Assembly: GCA_934661005.1 (NCBI GenBank)
Contig: CAKUIK010000006.1
Span: 12,618-76,617, forward strand
Direction of reading: 5' to 3'
Source of the DNA: an uncultured Slackia sp.
GTDB taxonomy: Bacteria > Actinomycetota > Coriobacteriia > Coriobacteriales > Eggerthellaceae
Length of the DNA: 64,000 bases
Notes under the pieces: generated by a model
Database searches by the model: none
Seen by the model: only the letters and a program-made list of their open reading frames with translations
Told to the model about the DNA's origin: nothing
Translations under genes and position numbers: made by a program
Part shown: positions 36,510-44,786 of the stretch, piece by piece
Position numbering within the stretch: the stretch's first letter is position 1
How the letters are laid out: every line of letters starts with the position of its first letter

Positions 36510-37784
36510 TTAACCAAGCATCTCCACGAACGCCTCGATGCGCGTGCGCAATTGCTCGGCATCGTTGTCGGTGTAGTCGGTCTCAAGGCCCAGGCACGGA
36601 ATGCCCTCGGCTTCGAGCGCCTTCGCCACGGCGGATTTCTCGGTGTCGTACAGCGTGCAGAACTTCAGGTTCGCATCAATCACGCCGTCGACATGGTACT
36701 CGCGCGCCAGGCGCACGATATCGTCAATGCGGCCCTCGTTGGGCGTGAAGCAGGCGCAGTTGTTCTTCATGTAGCGCTCAGACAGCGCATGGAACTGGCC
36801 TTCGAGCGTGGTTTGGGTTTCGTCGACCAAATGCTCGAAGTAGCGCGTACCCGTGCACATTTCCTCGCACACCACGGCGGCGCCGCTCGTTTCGATAATG
36901 TGATGCAGCTTCCAATTCGGAATGGCCATGGGCGTGCCGGTAATAAGAATGCGCTTCGTGCCCTCGGGGAATACGCTCACGCCGTCGGCGATGCGCTGCT
37001 CGAGTTCGTCGGCGAGTTCGTTGGCCTTCTGCGCACAGCGGGCAGGGTCGTCGAAGAAGGCGATCTGGGTCATGAGCAGGCGGTCTTTGCCGGAAATAGG
37101 AATGCAGTTTTCAGCCTTGGTGGCATCGAACACGCGGGCAAGCGCACGACGTTTCTCATTGGTAAGCTTAATTGCCGCGGCGAGGTTTTCGGCCGTGAGC
37201 TCATTGCCCGTGAACTCTTCTACCATCTTCGCGAAATCGGCGATTTCGTCGGCCCATTTGTCGATATCTTTCGCGCGCTTCATCTGGGGAACGTCCATAA
37301 CGTACGTGCTCTTGTCGGCGCCCAGAATCTCGTATGCCTTCTTCTTGCCGTCGCACGTGGTTTCGCCCACGTACATGTCTGCCACGCTGAAATACGGACA
37401 CGTTTTGCCAAAGTGGGCGCCCAACGACGCCTTTACCAGCGGGCACATATCGCTCGGCAGCACCTTTTCGCCATCGGGCACCCAGAACTGAGAGCCGCCG
37501 CACAGACCGGTTACCGCGCCGCCGCACGCAACGACGACCTCGTCGGGCACGTACACGCAAAACGTGCCGAATACCTTGCCGCCCTGCTTCTGCAGCTCAA
37601 TGAGCTCGGCGGGGCGAATGCCGTGAATGTCCGATACCACGAAATCATAGAACGCCATGCCTGCGGGACGGTTTTCCTGGCTCAGATACACATCGCCAAA
37701 CGCCGTAGGAAGCACGGCGCACAGCTGGTCATGCGTCTCCAGGTCCATGCCGAGGTTTTGCCACATTTCACGATTGTCTGCCAT
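36510..37784 (-). CDS. 2-hydroxyacyl-CoA dehydratase-family protein (double-cubane type), copy 2
   Basis: A 424-residue paralogue of the gene at 34412, with [34 protein letters not shown] and VVCEEMCTGTRYFEHLVDE. It also keeps an N-terminal ACGGAVTGLCGG block. The order copy 2, activator, copy 1 suggests that one activator serves both. ATG 37784 was preferred over the longer frame because it starts the conserved region after a GGGGGAA ribosome site. First gene of a run to 31898 that includes the selenium-handling genes. Confidence 0.82.
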   Translation of the reverse strand: MADNREMWQNLGMDLETHDQLCAVLPTAFGDVYLSQENRPAGMAFYDFVVSDIHGIRPAELIELQKQGGKVFGTFCVYVPDEVVVACGGAVTGLCGGSQFWVPDGEKVLPSDMCPLVKASLGAHFGKTCPYFSVADMYVGETTCDGKKKAYEILGADKSTYVMDVPQMKRAKDIDKWADEIADFAKMVEEFTGNELTAENLAAAIKLTNEKRRALARVFDATKAENCIPISGKDRLLMTQIAFFDDPARCAQKANELADELEQRIADGVSVFPEGTKRILITGTPMAIPNWKLHHIIETSGAAVVCEEMCTGTRYFEHLVDETQTTLEGQFHALSERYMKNNCACFTPNEGRIDDIVRLAREYHVDGVIDANLKFCTLYDTEKSAVAKALEAEGIPCLGLETDYTDNDAEQLRTRIEAFVEMLG

Positions 37785-38251
37785 GTTCGATTCCCCCTTC
37801 GTGCGAAGGCGGCATCCCACCCCTGGGGCCATGCGCACATGCGCCCTTCGCGCTCGGTTTCCAGTAACTATCACGCGACGAATCGCCACCCACAAGGCAC
37901 ATGGGCGCACAAAAAGAAACGTCGGGCGACGGTGCAGAATGGCGGACGCGCTGCAGATGCGCGAGCGTTGCCTCGCCTTCGAGGCATATTGGGCAGGCGT
38001 CTCGCGGGCAGAATGGCGACGAGGCAGAATTCGGCGCCAATGCGAGACGATGTTGCGTATGGCGTCAGTGTAGCGCGCCCAAGGTGCAAACGGAAGCTAC
38101 AACCCTGCAAACGGAGGGTTTTATACGGAAGCGCCCGCGCCGGCGCGCGGAAAGGGACATCGCGCGAACGCCGAACCGAAACGGCGGTCTGCCGACCGAG
38201 GTCGGCGTTACCCGCCCCTCGATCGATGGCGACACCTTTTCCGCAAAACCG
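37785..38251. other. intergenic stretch with promoter of the dehydratase-family operon
   Basis: About 470 bases without a supported gene. A small direct repeat TGCAAACGGA occurs at 38095 and 38106, and a 7-bp hairpin lies at 38191-38206 beyond the glycosyltransferase stop. No clear promoter boxes could be picked. Confidence 0.4.
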
Positions 38252-39463
38252 CTAAAGCGCCTCGAAAGCACGCGTTGCGCGCGCCACAAGCGATTCCCAG
38301 GAAAGCGCCGACACATCGAACTGGTCAGCCGGCCGGCCTTCACGTGCGGCACGCTCAAGGGCATCGGCCAGACGCGCCTCGAACGCGGGCAGCTCTTCTT
38401 CAATCGGTTCGTCGACGCCACACATAGCGGGCAGCTTCACGTACTCGATGGGCGCGCCCGGAATATGGGCCTCAAGCCACGGCCGAACGCCCGGCAAATC
38501 GGCGACAACCGCACGGCAGCCGCACGCCATGGCTTCGATGGTCACAAGCGGCAGCCCTTCGAAAAACGATGGCAGCACGAACACGTCGGACAATTGATAC
38601 GCCCGCACCAAATCGTCTTGGCTGATTTTGCCCGCGAAGGTCACAGGAAGCGCGCATGCGGCGGCACGCTGCACGATGCGCTCGTATTCCCCCGCATCGC
38701 TATGGCCGCCCACCAAGCACGCCTCTATGCGCGGAGCACCAGGGCGCTTCGCCAGCAAATCCAACGCTGCAATAAGACTTTCGACGCCCTTTTTGTAGCC
38801 AATCTTCCCGACGTAGAGCAAACGGCACACGCCATCGCCCACTGCCCGATTGGACGAAGGCGAAAACTCTTGCGCGTTATATCCCGTTCCAATAACGAGC
38901 ACTTTTGCAGGGTCGACGTCGAATAGCTCCACGATTTCGCGTTTCTGCTCTTCATGCAGCGCAAAAATCAGGTCGAGCGTTCGAACCGCATTCACGATGC
39001 GGTCGCGTTCAAGGCCATGGTTGCGCATTTGGCGCAAATCGGTCGAGTGGCATACCGCCGCCATAGGAACGCCCGGCAACGTTTCGCGAGCCACGGCGCA
39101 CACGAGGTAGAGGTGGTGACATATAACCGCATCGGGCGCGAATTCCGCTGCAGCTTGCGCGATGCGCTGCGCAAATGCGGCACGGAATTGTTCGGTCATG
39201 ATGGGCGTAAGGTCGCGATAGCGCGTGGCGGCATACGGCATCACATCGGACATGCCACATACATCGAACGGCAGTGCCTCGGTATTGAAGCGCACGAAAT
39301 ACGGCTCGGCGCCCGCAGGCAGCGTTGGTTCATCGGACGCATCGACGCCGGCGACCACGGCGGCCGTATGGCCGGCCGAAAGCTCGCAACGCACCATTTC
39401 CGCCAGGTACACACCACTTCCCGTCGAATCGGGCTTTTGCGCCGAGATATTCAGAATGCGCAT
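38252..39463 (-). CDS. glycosyltransferase family 4 protein
   Basis: A 403-residue GT-B enzyme. The C-terminal donor-binding region shows VGKIGYKKGVESLIAAL, YQLSDVFVLPSFFEGLPLV and EAMACGCRAVVADLPGV, the EX7E-type block of GT4. It transfers a sugar from a nucleotide donor, perhaps in cell-surface glycan or glycolipid synthesis. ATG 39463 has AAAGG eight bases upstream. It stands alone. Confidence 0.88.
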   Translation of the reverse strand: MRILNISAQKPDSTGSGVYLAEMVRCELSAGHTAAVVAGVDASDEPTLPAGAEPYFVRFNTEALPFDVCGMSDVMPYAATRYRDLTPIMTEQFRAAFAQRIAQAAAEFAPDAVICHHLYLVCAVARETLPGVPMAAVCHSTDLRQMRNHGLERDRIVNAVRTLDLIFALHEEQKREIVELFDVDPAKVLVIGTGYNAQEFSPSSNRAVGDGVCRLLYVGKIGYKKGVESLIAALDLLAKRPGAPRIEACLVGGHSDAGEYERIVQRAAACALPVTFAGKISQDDLVRAYQLSDVFVLPSFFEGLPLVTIEAMACGCRAVVADLPGVRPWLEAHIPGAPIEYVKLPAMCGVDEPIEEELPAFEARLADALERAAREGRPADQFDVSALSWESLVARATRAFEAL

Positions 39464-39680
39464 ACGCGCCACCTTTCCTTCGAATTCGAACCATCATACC
39501 GTGGCGCAAAGGGAAGCTGCGCAAGCGGACCGCGAATCGCACGGGCAAGCCCGCGAAAAGCCGGAAGCCCAAAGGTTCGCAAAGATTTGTCGGCACGCAA
39601 GCGCCATGCAAGGTATGATTGAGCCATAGACCGAGCGATATGCAATGCGGAATGCGCGTTGTCGAGCGGAAGGAGTCATC

Positions 39681-40181
39681 ATGAGAATTCAGATGGAACT
39701 CGACCGAGGATATTTGCCCGACGCCTACGGAAAATACGCGGCGCCTGAAGACTGCCACGACTGGAGCTGTCGCCGCTCGTTCCCCTTCGTTGTCGAAGAC
39801 GTGCCCTATGGCACGCGGTCGCTCGCGGTCTTCTTCATCGATTGGGACAGCGTGCCTGTTTGCGGCTTCCCGTGGATTCATTGGTGCGCCTACGTGAACG
39901 GCGATTTCGAGGGCGATATCGAATTCCCCGACGACTTGAGCCGAAACATTCACTCACGACTCGTGCAGGGATACAACTCCGCCGCCAAAAGCGAGCCCGA
40001 GCGAGGCGTGGGCTATGTTGGCCCACGCCCGCCCGATCGCGACCACAAATACACGCTGCAGGTTATCGCGCTCGACGACGAGCCGCTGCTCGAGGCTCCC
40101 TTCTGGGCTAACGAGCTGCTCGAAGCTTGCCGCGGCCACGCCATTGACGAAGCAGGCAAAATTCTGCCCAGCAGGTGCTAA
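39681..40181 (+). CDS. YbhB/YbcL-type phosphatidylethanolamine-binding-like protein
   Basis: A 166-residue protein with the family blocks SFPFVVEDVPYGTRSLAV, GFPWIHWCAYVNG, GVGYVGPRPPDRDHKYTLQV. PEBP-like bacterial proteins are cytoplasmic with unclear ligand. ATG 39681 is preceded by GGAAGGAG. A terminator follows at 40229. Confidence 0.85.
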   Translation: MRIQMELDRGYLPDAYGKYAAPEDCHDWSCRRSFPFVVEDVPYGTRSLAVFFIDWDSVPVCGFPWIHWCAYVNGDFEGDIEFPDDLSRNIHSRLVQGYNSAAKSEPERGVGYVGPRPPDRDHKYTLQVIALDDEPLLEAPFWANELLEACRGHAIDEAGKILPSRC

Positions 40182-40228
40182 ACAGAAAAAACGCAGGTAC
40201 GCAGAAAACGATAACCAAGCTATATTCC

Positions 40229-40266
40229 GGCGCCGCAACTCAATTCCAAGATGCGGCGCCTTTCCT
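40229..40266 (+). terminator. terminator after the PEBP-like gene
   Basis: Nine-bp arms GGCGCCGCA (40229-40237) and TGCGGCGCC (40252-40260) are followed by TTTCCT. Confidence 0.75.
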
Positions 40267-40512
40267 ATAAGACGTCAAACCACCTAATCACAGGACATAG
40301 AGATTCGTCATCTACGTCCAATCCATCATTCAAGAATCCCCATCGTTTCGCGCCCGGCTACGTTATGGGACAAATCAACACGCCCCGCATTGTCACATGG
40401 TTGTCACATGCGACGCCGAAAGGGAATGAATTCGCAGGGAAAGGAACCACGAAGAACATTTGCACCGCATTTGCACCACATAAGGCAAAGAGGGCATTTT
40501 ATCAGGTAAAAC

Positions 40513-40571
40513 AAAACAGGCCAGGCAATCGCCTGACCTGCAGAAAATACGTGGTGGAGATGATGGGATTC
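40513..40571. repeat. 59-bp direct repeat, decayed copy of the tRNA-Ala 3' end and terminator
   Basis: Identical to 40702-40760. It contains the last 20 bases of tRNA-Ala (from the CCA end inwards) plus the tRNA terminator, but the rest of the tRNA is missing. The copies start 189 bp apart. This is the form left by integration at, or recombination across, a tRNA gene. Confidence 0.85.
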
Positions 40572-40627
40572 AGAATCGCGCTTCGCGCGCTTCACCTCGT
40601 CGGCTAAAGCCTCCTCGCGATTCGCTA

Positions 40628-40652
40628 AAAACAGCCCACTGGGCTGTTTTTC
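40628..40652. terminator. bidirectional terminator inside the tRNA repeat interval
   Basis: AACAGCCCA and TGGGCTGTT arms around a short centre, flanked by A- and T-runs, lie between the two 59-bp repeats. Confidence 0.7.
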
Positions 40653-40691
40653 TTAACGCGAATCGACCTCAACGGTTCGAATCCCTTCGTC

Positions 40692-40729
40692 AAGTAAAAA
40701 TAAAACAGGCCAGGCAATCGCCTGACCTG
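40692..40729 (-). terminator. terminator of tRNA-Ala
   Basis: A 10-bp stem with one wobble (arms 40706-40715 and 40720-40729) and the loop GATT is followed on the minus strand by TTTTATTTTT. Confidence 0.85.
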
Positions 40730-40760
40730 CAGAAAATACGTGGTGGAGATGATGGGATTC
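40702..40760. repeat. 59-bp direct repeat, copy at the intact tRNA-Ala
   Basis: This copy covers the 3' 20 bases of the functional tRNA gene and its terminator; see 40513-40571. Confidence 0.85.
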
Positions 40761-40816
40761 GAACCCACGACCCCCACGTTGCGAACGTGATGCTCTCCCA
40801 GCTGAGCTACATCCCC
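40741..40816 (-). tRNA. tRNA-Ala (anticodon CGC)
   Basis: A 76-base tRNA with the acceptor GGGGATG/CATCTCC, A73 and encoded CCA. The anticodon loop TTCGCAA gives CGC, reading GCG, a frequent Ala codon here. On the minus strand upstream, TTGACA at 40874-40869 is a good -35 box with a weaker AATACT as -10. Confidence 0.96.
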
Positions 40817-40935
40817 ACGTAAGATGCGCTTGTGCGCAAGCAAGTATTTTGCACGTTTGTCGTTCAGGTGTCAACACTTAATTTTGTCTTTTGAAAAATT
40901 AAGCATTCACCTGGGCGGCAACAACAACGAAGCGC

Positions 40936-41301
40936 TTACAGATCGTCGTCATCATCCTCGAGGTCGTCGCTCAAAAGCATCTCGAGGGCCGAAACCGCCG
41001 CGTCCTCTTCGGTCTCGTCGTCCATGAATTTGCCGAAGATGGGCTCTTTCGTCTCAACGTCGAACAGCTCGACCATGCCGGTAAGAATATCGACATACTG
41101 GTACGACTGACGCGCTTTGCGACCGCGCTTGCGATCGACCTCAACGACGAACAAAGCGGGGTGCGCCTGCATGAGCGTGCCTTCGCATTCAACGATTTTC
41201 GAGCGACCCATGTTCGCACGAACCTTTACACGGGTATTGATGCGATTCATGAGCTCAGCACGAATATCACCGACAAGATTTGCCTGCTTTTCGAGTTCCA
41301 T
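40936..41301 (-). CDS. veg: Veg family protein
   Basis: A 121-residue SH3-like barrel protein related to Bacillus Veg (DUF1021). It has NTRVKVRANMGRSKIVECEG and YQYVDILTGMVELFD blocks and an added acidic tail ending in DDLEDDDDDL. Veg affects biofilm gene control in Bacillus; the molecular role is unclear. As in Bacillus it follows ksgA, which supports the assignment. Confidence 0.85.
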   Translation of the reverse strand: MELEKQANLVGDIRAELMNRINTRVKVRANMGRSKIVECEGTLMQAHPALFVVEVDRKRGRKARQSYQYVDILTGMVELFDVETKEPIFGKFMDDETEEDAAVSALEMLLSDDLEDDDDDL

Positions 41302-41471
41302 TCGGTGGATTCCTTTTCATATATAGTACGGCGCCGAAATACAGCGCACTTATTACACGCAAGGGAGCATAATACCACGGAATAGAAAACTTCATAGAAT
41401 CTGCAGGTAGAGGCCTATTTTCGTTGAAGTGCCGTTGCCGAATCGCGGCAAACGCCAAGGCACGTTCGGCC

Positions 41472-42389
41472 CTATGCCTCGGCCTTCGCCTTCGCGAGCA
41501 CGCGCCCAAGCTCCACGAATTCCGCCAGCTCCAACGTTTCGCCACGTCGCTTCGCATCGATGCCTGCTTCAGCAAGAATATCGGACAGCTTCGCAGCGAC
41601 GGCTTTGCCTTCCGGGCCGCGGCTCGAGAAGTAACCCTTCATCGAGTTTGAAATAGTTTTGCGTCGCGTGAAAAATGCCGCGTCGGCCGCCAAGCTCGCA
41701 TTCTCGATTTCCTCCGCAGACAAGCCCAAATCGCTGCGACGATCGAGACGAATAACAGAACTCGTCACGCGCGGCGGCGGGAAGAAGTTGCCTGGGGAAA
41801 CCTGGAATCGACCCGTCGACTTCGCAATGAGCTGCAGTTTTACGGAATACGCTGCATAATCCTTCGTGCCCACGACAGCTTCCATGCGATCGGCCACTTC
41901 GCTTTGCACCATGACCGTGGCGCTTTGCAAGCTGGGGATTCGCTGGAAATAATCGAGCACGAGCGTCGCCGCCACAGCATAGGGCAAATTCGAGATGAAC
42001 TTAGTGGGCGCCTCGCCCGTTTCGACCGCCTGCCTGCCGAACGCCTGAATCAAATCGTCATCGTTCAGACGCAGCGCATCTTTGCCAATGAGCGTGAAAT
42101 TGTCGAAATCGTCGCACGTTTCGTCGAGCACGACGGGCAAATCGGGGTCGCGTTCAATGGAGAGCACATGCTTCGCACGAGGCAGAAGCGCTACGGTCAA
42201 CGTGCCAATGCCTGGGCCGACTTCGAGTATGTTGTCTTCCTCGCAGACCTCGGAAAGCTTGCAAATGTTCGCGATAACAGCGTCGTTCACCAAGAAGTTC
42301 TGTCCAAGAGAATGCTTCGTGGCCAAGCCGTGACGCGAAAGCACGTCGCGCGTCGCCCCAACCGATGCTAAATGCGATGCGATTGCCAT
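41472..42389 (-). CDS. ksgA: 16S rRNA dimethyladenosine transferase
   Basis: A 305-residue SAM-dependent enzyme that dimethylates the two adjacent adenosines near the 3' end of 16S rRNA. It shows KHSLGQNFLVND, LEVGPGIGTLT (SAM site), and the catalytic NLPYAVAATLV. The C-terminal helical domain with FFTRRKTISNSMKG is complete. ATG 42389 is preceded by GAAAGAAAAGGAAACG. Confidence 0.95.
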   Translation of the reverse strand: MAIASHLASVGATRDVLSRHGLATKHSLGQNFLVNDAVIANICKLSEVCEEDNILEVGPGIGTLTVALLPRAKHVLSIERDPDLPVVLDETCDDFDNFTLIGKDALRLNDDDLIQAFGRQAVETGEAPTKFISNLPYAVAATLVLDYFQRIPSLQSATVMVQSEVADRMEAVVGTKDYAAYSVKLQLIAKSTGRFQVSPGNFFPPPRVTSSVIRLDRRSDLGLSAEEIENASLAADAAFFTRRKTISNSMKGYFSSRGPEGKAVAAKLSDILAEAGIDAKRRGETLELAEFVELGRVLAKAKAEA

Positions 42390-42521
42390 ATCGTTTCCTT
42401 TTCTTTCTTCCCCATTGCCATCAATCAATGCACTTGCCCCGCGACCGCGCCAAGCCACGCGTCCTCGGAGGCCTGCGGAGCTCCCGGCAACGGCCACAGT
42501 CTTGCAAATCGCACGGTCTCT

Positions 42522-43214
42522 CTACGAGACGAACGTTTCTTTCTGCGACTCCGCCTGAGGCTGACCCCAACCAATGCGATTGACCACACCCTCAACACGC
42601 CAGCCAGCAGCGCCAAACGATGAGCGCACGCAGCTTTCCAACGCAGCGAAGCCATACGGGTCGCCGCCCGACCCAATCACGTGCAACGTCACTGGCCGTT
42701 TGGGGGCATCGGCGGCACCGGGCTCGCGATTCGGTCCGCGCCTGCGTTCCCAGTATGGCTGAAGTCGGTCGAGCACGGCCTTGAACTGCGAGGTTGGCCC
42801 CGAGAAATACACAGGTGCCACTACATGCACGGCGGCCGCGCCATCAAGAAGGTCGTACAGCTCACCCATATCGTCGCGAATCACGCACGCATGCCCCGCG
42901 TGACGACACACTTCACAACCGACGCAACCGCCCACGGAATGGCTTGCGACGTCCCAGCGCTCCGTGCGCACGCCGCCCTCTCGAAGGGAAGCAACAAGCT
43001 CGTCAGCATATCGAGCCGAGACGCCGCCCTTACGCGGCGAACCGCATATCACCAACTCATAGGCATCGCGACGCGACGAAGCCCCATCGTTTCCGTTGGT
43101 CGAGCGCACACCTTCGACCAGGGCCTCGAAAGCCGCAAAGCACCTTTCTTCGTTGTCCGTTTTGCTCGGACCACCCTCGGCGCCGAGAGGCGCAGCGTCC
43201 ATCGCCGCGCCCAT
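42522..43214 (-). CDS. flavodoxin-fold NAD(P)H-dependent oxidoreductase
   Basis: A 230-residue FMN reductase-like protein of the iron-sulfur-flavoprotein type. It has CGSPRKGGVSARYAD for FMN phosphate, a Cys cluster CVGCEVCRHAGHAC and VVAPVYFSGPTSQFKAVLDRL. The start ATG 43214 overlaps the tatD stop (TAATG), so it is coupled to tatD. Likely a redox enzyme or flavin-linked electron carrier. Confidence 0.8.
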   Translation of the reverse strand: MGAAMDAAPLGAEGGPSKTDNEERCFAAFEALVEGVRSTNGNDGASSRRDAYELVICGSPRKGGVSARYADELVASLREGGVRTERWDVASHSVGGCVGCEVCRHAGHACVIRDDMGELYDLLDGAAAVHVVAPVYFSGPTSQFKAVLDRLQPYWERRRGPNREPGAADAPKRPVTLHVIGSGGDPYGFAALESCVRSSFGAAGWRVEGVVNRIGWGQPQAESQKETFVS

Positions 43215-44374
43215 TATTGCGCGCCTTTCGCCCTGGGGGCATTCGCAAGCTGCCACGCGGTAGGTTCGCGGTCGAGGAAGGCCACGCCGGCGTCATGCAT
43301 GCCTTGCAGAAACTGCCGCCTCGCCTCGCCAGGCTGCGCACCGCGCACTTCCGCAATACGTTGGGCCGTGAATATCGTGAATTCAGGCCCGCATTCCAGT
43401 CCGCGAAACGGCACAGGAGCCATATAGGGCGCATCGGTTTCGGTGAGCAGGCGATCGGCCGGCACCATCGCCGACGACGCGCGCAAATCATCGCTGCGCT
43501 GGAAAGTAACCGCACCGCCGAATGCCACATGCGCGCCGCGCTCGACCCAACGCGCAAGCTCCTCAGGCCCCACGCTGCAGCAATGCAGCAACGTGCCAGC
43601 TTCGGGCCAACCCTCTTCCTCAAGAATGCGGAACGCATCTTCATGCGCATCCCTCACGTGCAACACGAGCGGCAGCCCCGTAACGTGGGCAAGCTGCACC
43701 TGGCGGCGGAAAACACGCTGCTGAACGTCACGCGGAGACAAATCGTAGTGATAGTCGAGCCCAACCTCGCCCAGCGCCGCGGTACGAGGATCGGCCAAGC
43801 GCGAAAGCAAAGCCTCCTCCATATCGGCGTTCCATTGGCTCGCAACATGCGGGTGAACGCCGCACGCGATGCGCATGCGGGGAATGGCAGGCTCGGCGCC
43901 CCAGCACAAATTGCATGCGCGCTCATCGACAGCCGCCGATTCGAGCAGCGCCGCAGCCTCGGCCGCCTGGCTCGCATGCTTCTTGCCCGCAGCATGAACT
44001 TGGGCTTCGAGCGACTCGCGCACATCTGTCACGTTGCGGCGAGTCGCCTCGAATACCTCGGGCAGCAAGCGCAACGCCTCGGCGCGCCATATGCCCAGGT
44101 CTCGATACGTGCGTTCGCACTCATCGCCCTCGGCGGGGTCGCACATCGCGCACACGAAATCGACGCCCACCACGGCGCAGCGCGCAAGCGACAGCGCAGG
44201 ATGCGACAGCATCGCAAGGTGCGCATGCGTGTCAGCGACAGGCGCTTCAAGCGCGGGCGCGGGCGAACCCATATAGACCCACCCCGTCTTGCGGTGCCTG
44301 CGAAACAGCGCATCGCCGAACAACAAGTAGCCAGCATCCCCCTCGGGATCGATATCGGAATTCTTTTGAACCAT
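43214..44374 (-). CDS. TatD family hydrolase with N-terminal and internal extensions
   Basis: A 386-residue metal-dependent hydrolase, longer than the usual 260 residues. The metal motif DTHAHL is near residue 47, followed by CGVHPH, GEVGLDYHYD, LVLHVRDAHEDAF, LHCCSVG and TETDAPY. Between DTHAHL and CGVHPH is an insertion of about 80 residues with several Cys. The N-terminal 45 residues precede the fold. ATG 44374 was chosen because an earlier start would run into the small RNA promoter at 44433. TatD enzymes are 3'-5' exonucleases or D-aminoacyl-tRNA deacylases. Confidence 0.85.
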   Translation of the reverse strand: MVQKNSDIDPEGDAGYLLFGDALFRRHRKTGWVYMGSPAPALEAPVADTHAHLAMLSHPALSLARCAVVGVDFVCAMCDPAEGDECERTYRDLGIWRAEALRLLPEVFEATRRNVTDVRESLEAQVHAAGKKHASQAAEAAALLESAAVDERACNLCWGAEPAIPRMRIACGVHPHVASQWNADMEEALLSRLADPRTAALGEVGLDYHYDLSPRDVQQRVFRRQVQLAHVTGLPLVLHVRDAHEDAFRILEEEGWPEAGTLLHCCSVGPEELARWVERGAHVAFGGAVTFQRSDDLRASSAMVPADRLLTETDAPYMAPVPFRGLECGPEFTIFTAQRIAEVRGAQPGEARRQFLQGMHDAGVAFLDREPTAWQLANAPRAKGAQ

Positions 44375-44408
44375 TGCCAACATCCAAACTTCATACGCCG
44401 CAACGCCA

Positions 44409-44438
44409 TTGAACAAGCCAATTGCAGCGTGGTATACT
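44409..44438 (+). promoter_or_regulatory. promoter of a small RNA (TTGAAC-N18-TATACT)
   Basis: -35 TTGAAC at 44409-44414 and -10 TATACT at 44433-44438, with a spacing of 18, are close to consensus. Transcription should start near 44445 and stop at the hairpin at 44508-44536. Confidence 0.65.
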
Positions 44439-44444
44439 CCAGAT

Positions 44445-44536
44445 GCACTGGCAAAGCCCGTTCCGGCCAAGGAAGCAACGGGCGGCGCAGGTGTTTACGA
44501 TTTAGTAGGGTCGGTTAGCTCCGGCCCTTCTTTTTT
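44445..44536 (+). ncRNA. structured small RNA of about 90 nt, candidate antitoxin RNA
   Basis: Between a good promoter and a terminator (GGGTCGG/CCGGCCC with six-base loop, then TTCTTTTTT) lies no open frame. A 7-bp stem GCCCGTT/AACGGGC at 44456-44483 encloses CC-GGCCAA-GG with an AAGC bulge. Its 3' end overlaps the 3' end of the minus-strand peptide gene 44515-44646, as in TxpA/RatA or BsrG/SR4. The AGGAAGCAAC segment recalls SRP RNA, but the rest of the SRP core is absent. Confidence 0.55.
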
Positions 44537-44646
44537 CTCCTCTTGTCGTCCTCATGCGCATTTGACTTCATTTCTCGCCAGACCTCTAAAACAAAGCCTG
44601 CTATTGTGGCGACCGCAGCTGCGGCACATAGAATTCTTTCAAACAT
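44515..44646 (-). CDS. small membrane peptide (43 aa), candidate type I toxin
   Basis: An open frame of 43 codons starts at ATG 44646 with GGAG eight bases upstream. It has an N-terminal hydrophobic helix (ILCAAAAVATIAGFVLEV, residues 5-22), then a very basic tail ending in KRRKKKGRS. An extended -10 promoter (TGATACAAT, 44717-44709) lies just upstream. The gene is on its own, between metG and tatD, and its end is overlapped by the convergent small RNA. Size and layout fit type I toxins; no homologue was recognised. Confidence 0.5.
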   Translation of the reverse strand: MFERILCAAAAVATIAGFVLEVWREMKSNAHEDDKRRKKKGRS

Positions 44647-44733
44647 AAGCGTTGCTCCAATCTAAGACTGAAGCGCCGCTCCGCGTCGGACTTTGCCAGC
44701 ACGCGGGCATTGTATCATGCTCATGCGCGCAAA

Positions 44734-44766
44734 AAGCCCGGCCTCGCACAAGGCGAAACCGGGCTT
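44734..44766 (-). terminator. terminator of metG
   Basis: Arms AAGCCCGG (44734-44741) and CCGGGCTT (44759-44766), followed on the minus strand by TTTTTG, 20 bases after the metG stop. Confidence 0.88.
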
Positions 44767-44786
44767 CTAATCATGGTTTCGAACGA

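Noticed and set aside
34412..37784. A true 2-hydroxyglutaryl-CoA or lactyl-CoA dehydratase
   Set aside because: No CoA-transferase or acyl-CoA dehydrogenase genes lie nearby, and the two proteins are paralogues of the same type rather than distinct A and B subunits.
40625..40877. Two 72-74-codon minus-strand frames over tRNA-Ala
   Set aside because: They translate the tRNA and its terminator; such frames are well-known artefacts.
44445..44536. Signal recognition particle RNA (ffs)
   Set aside because: AGGAAGCAAC and the overall size are reminiscent, but the conserved CAGG...GGAA tetraloop core of domain IV is missing and the stem lacks the symmetric loop. Kept as an unassigned small RNA; a covariance search would decide.
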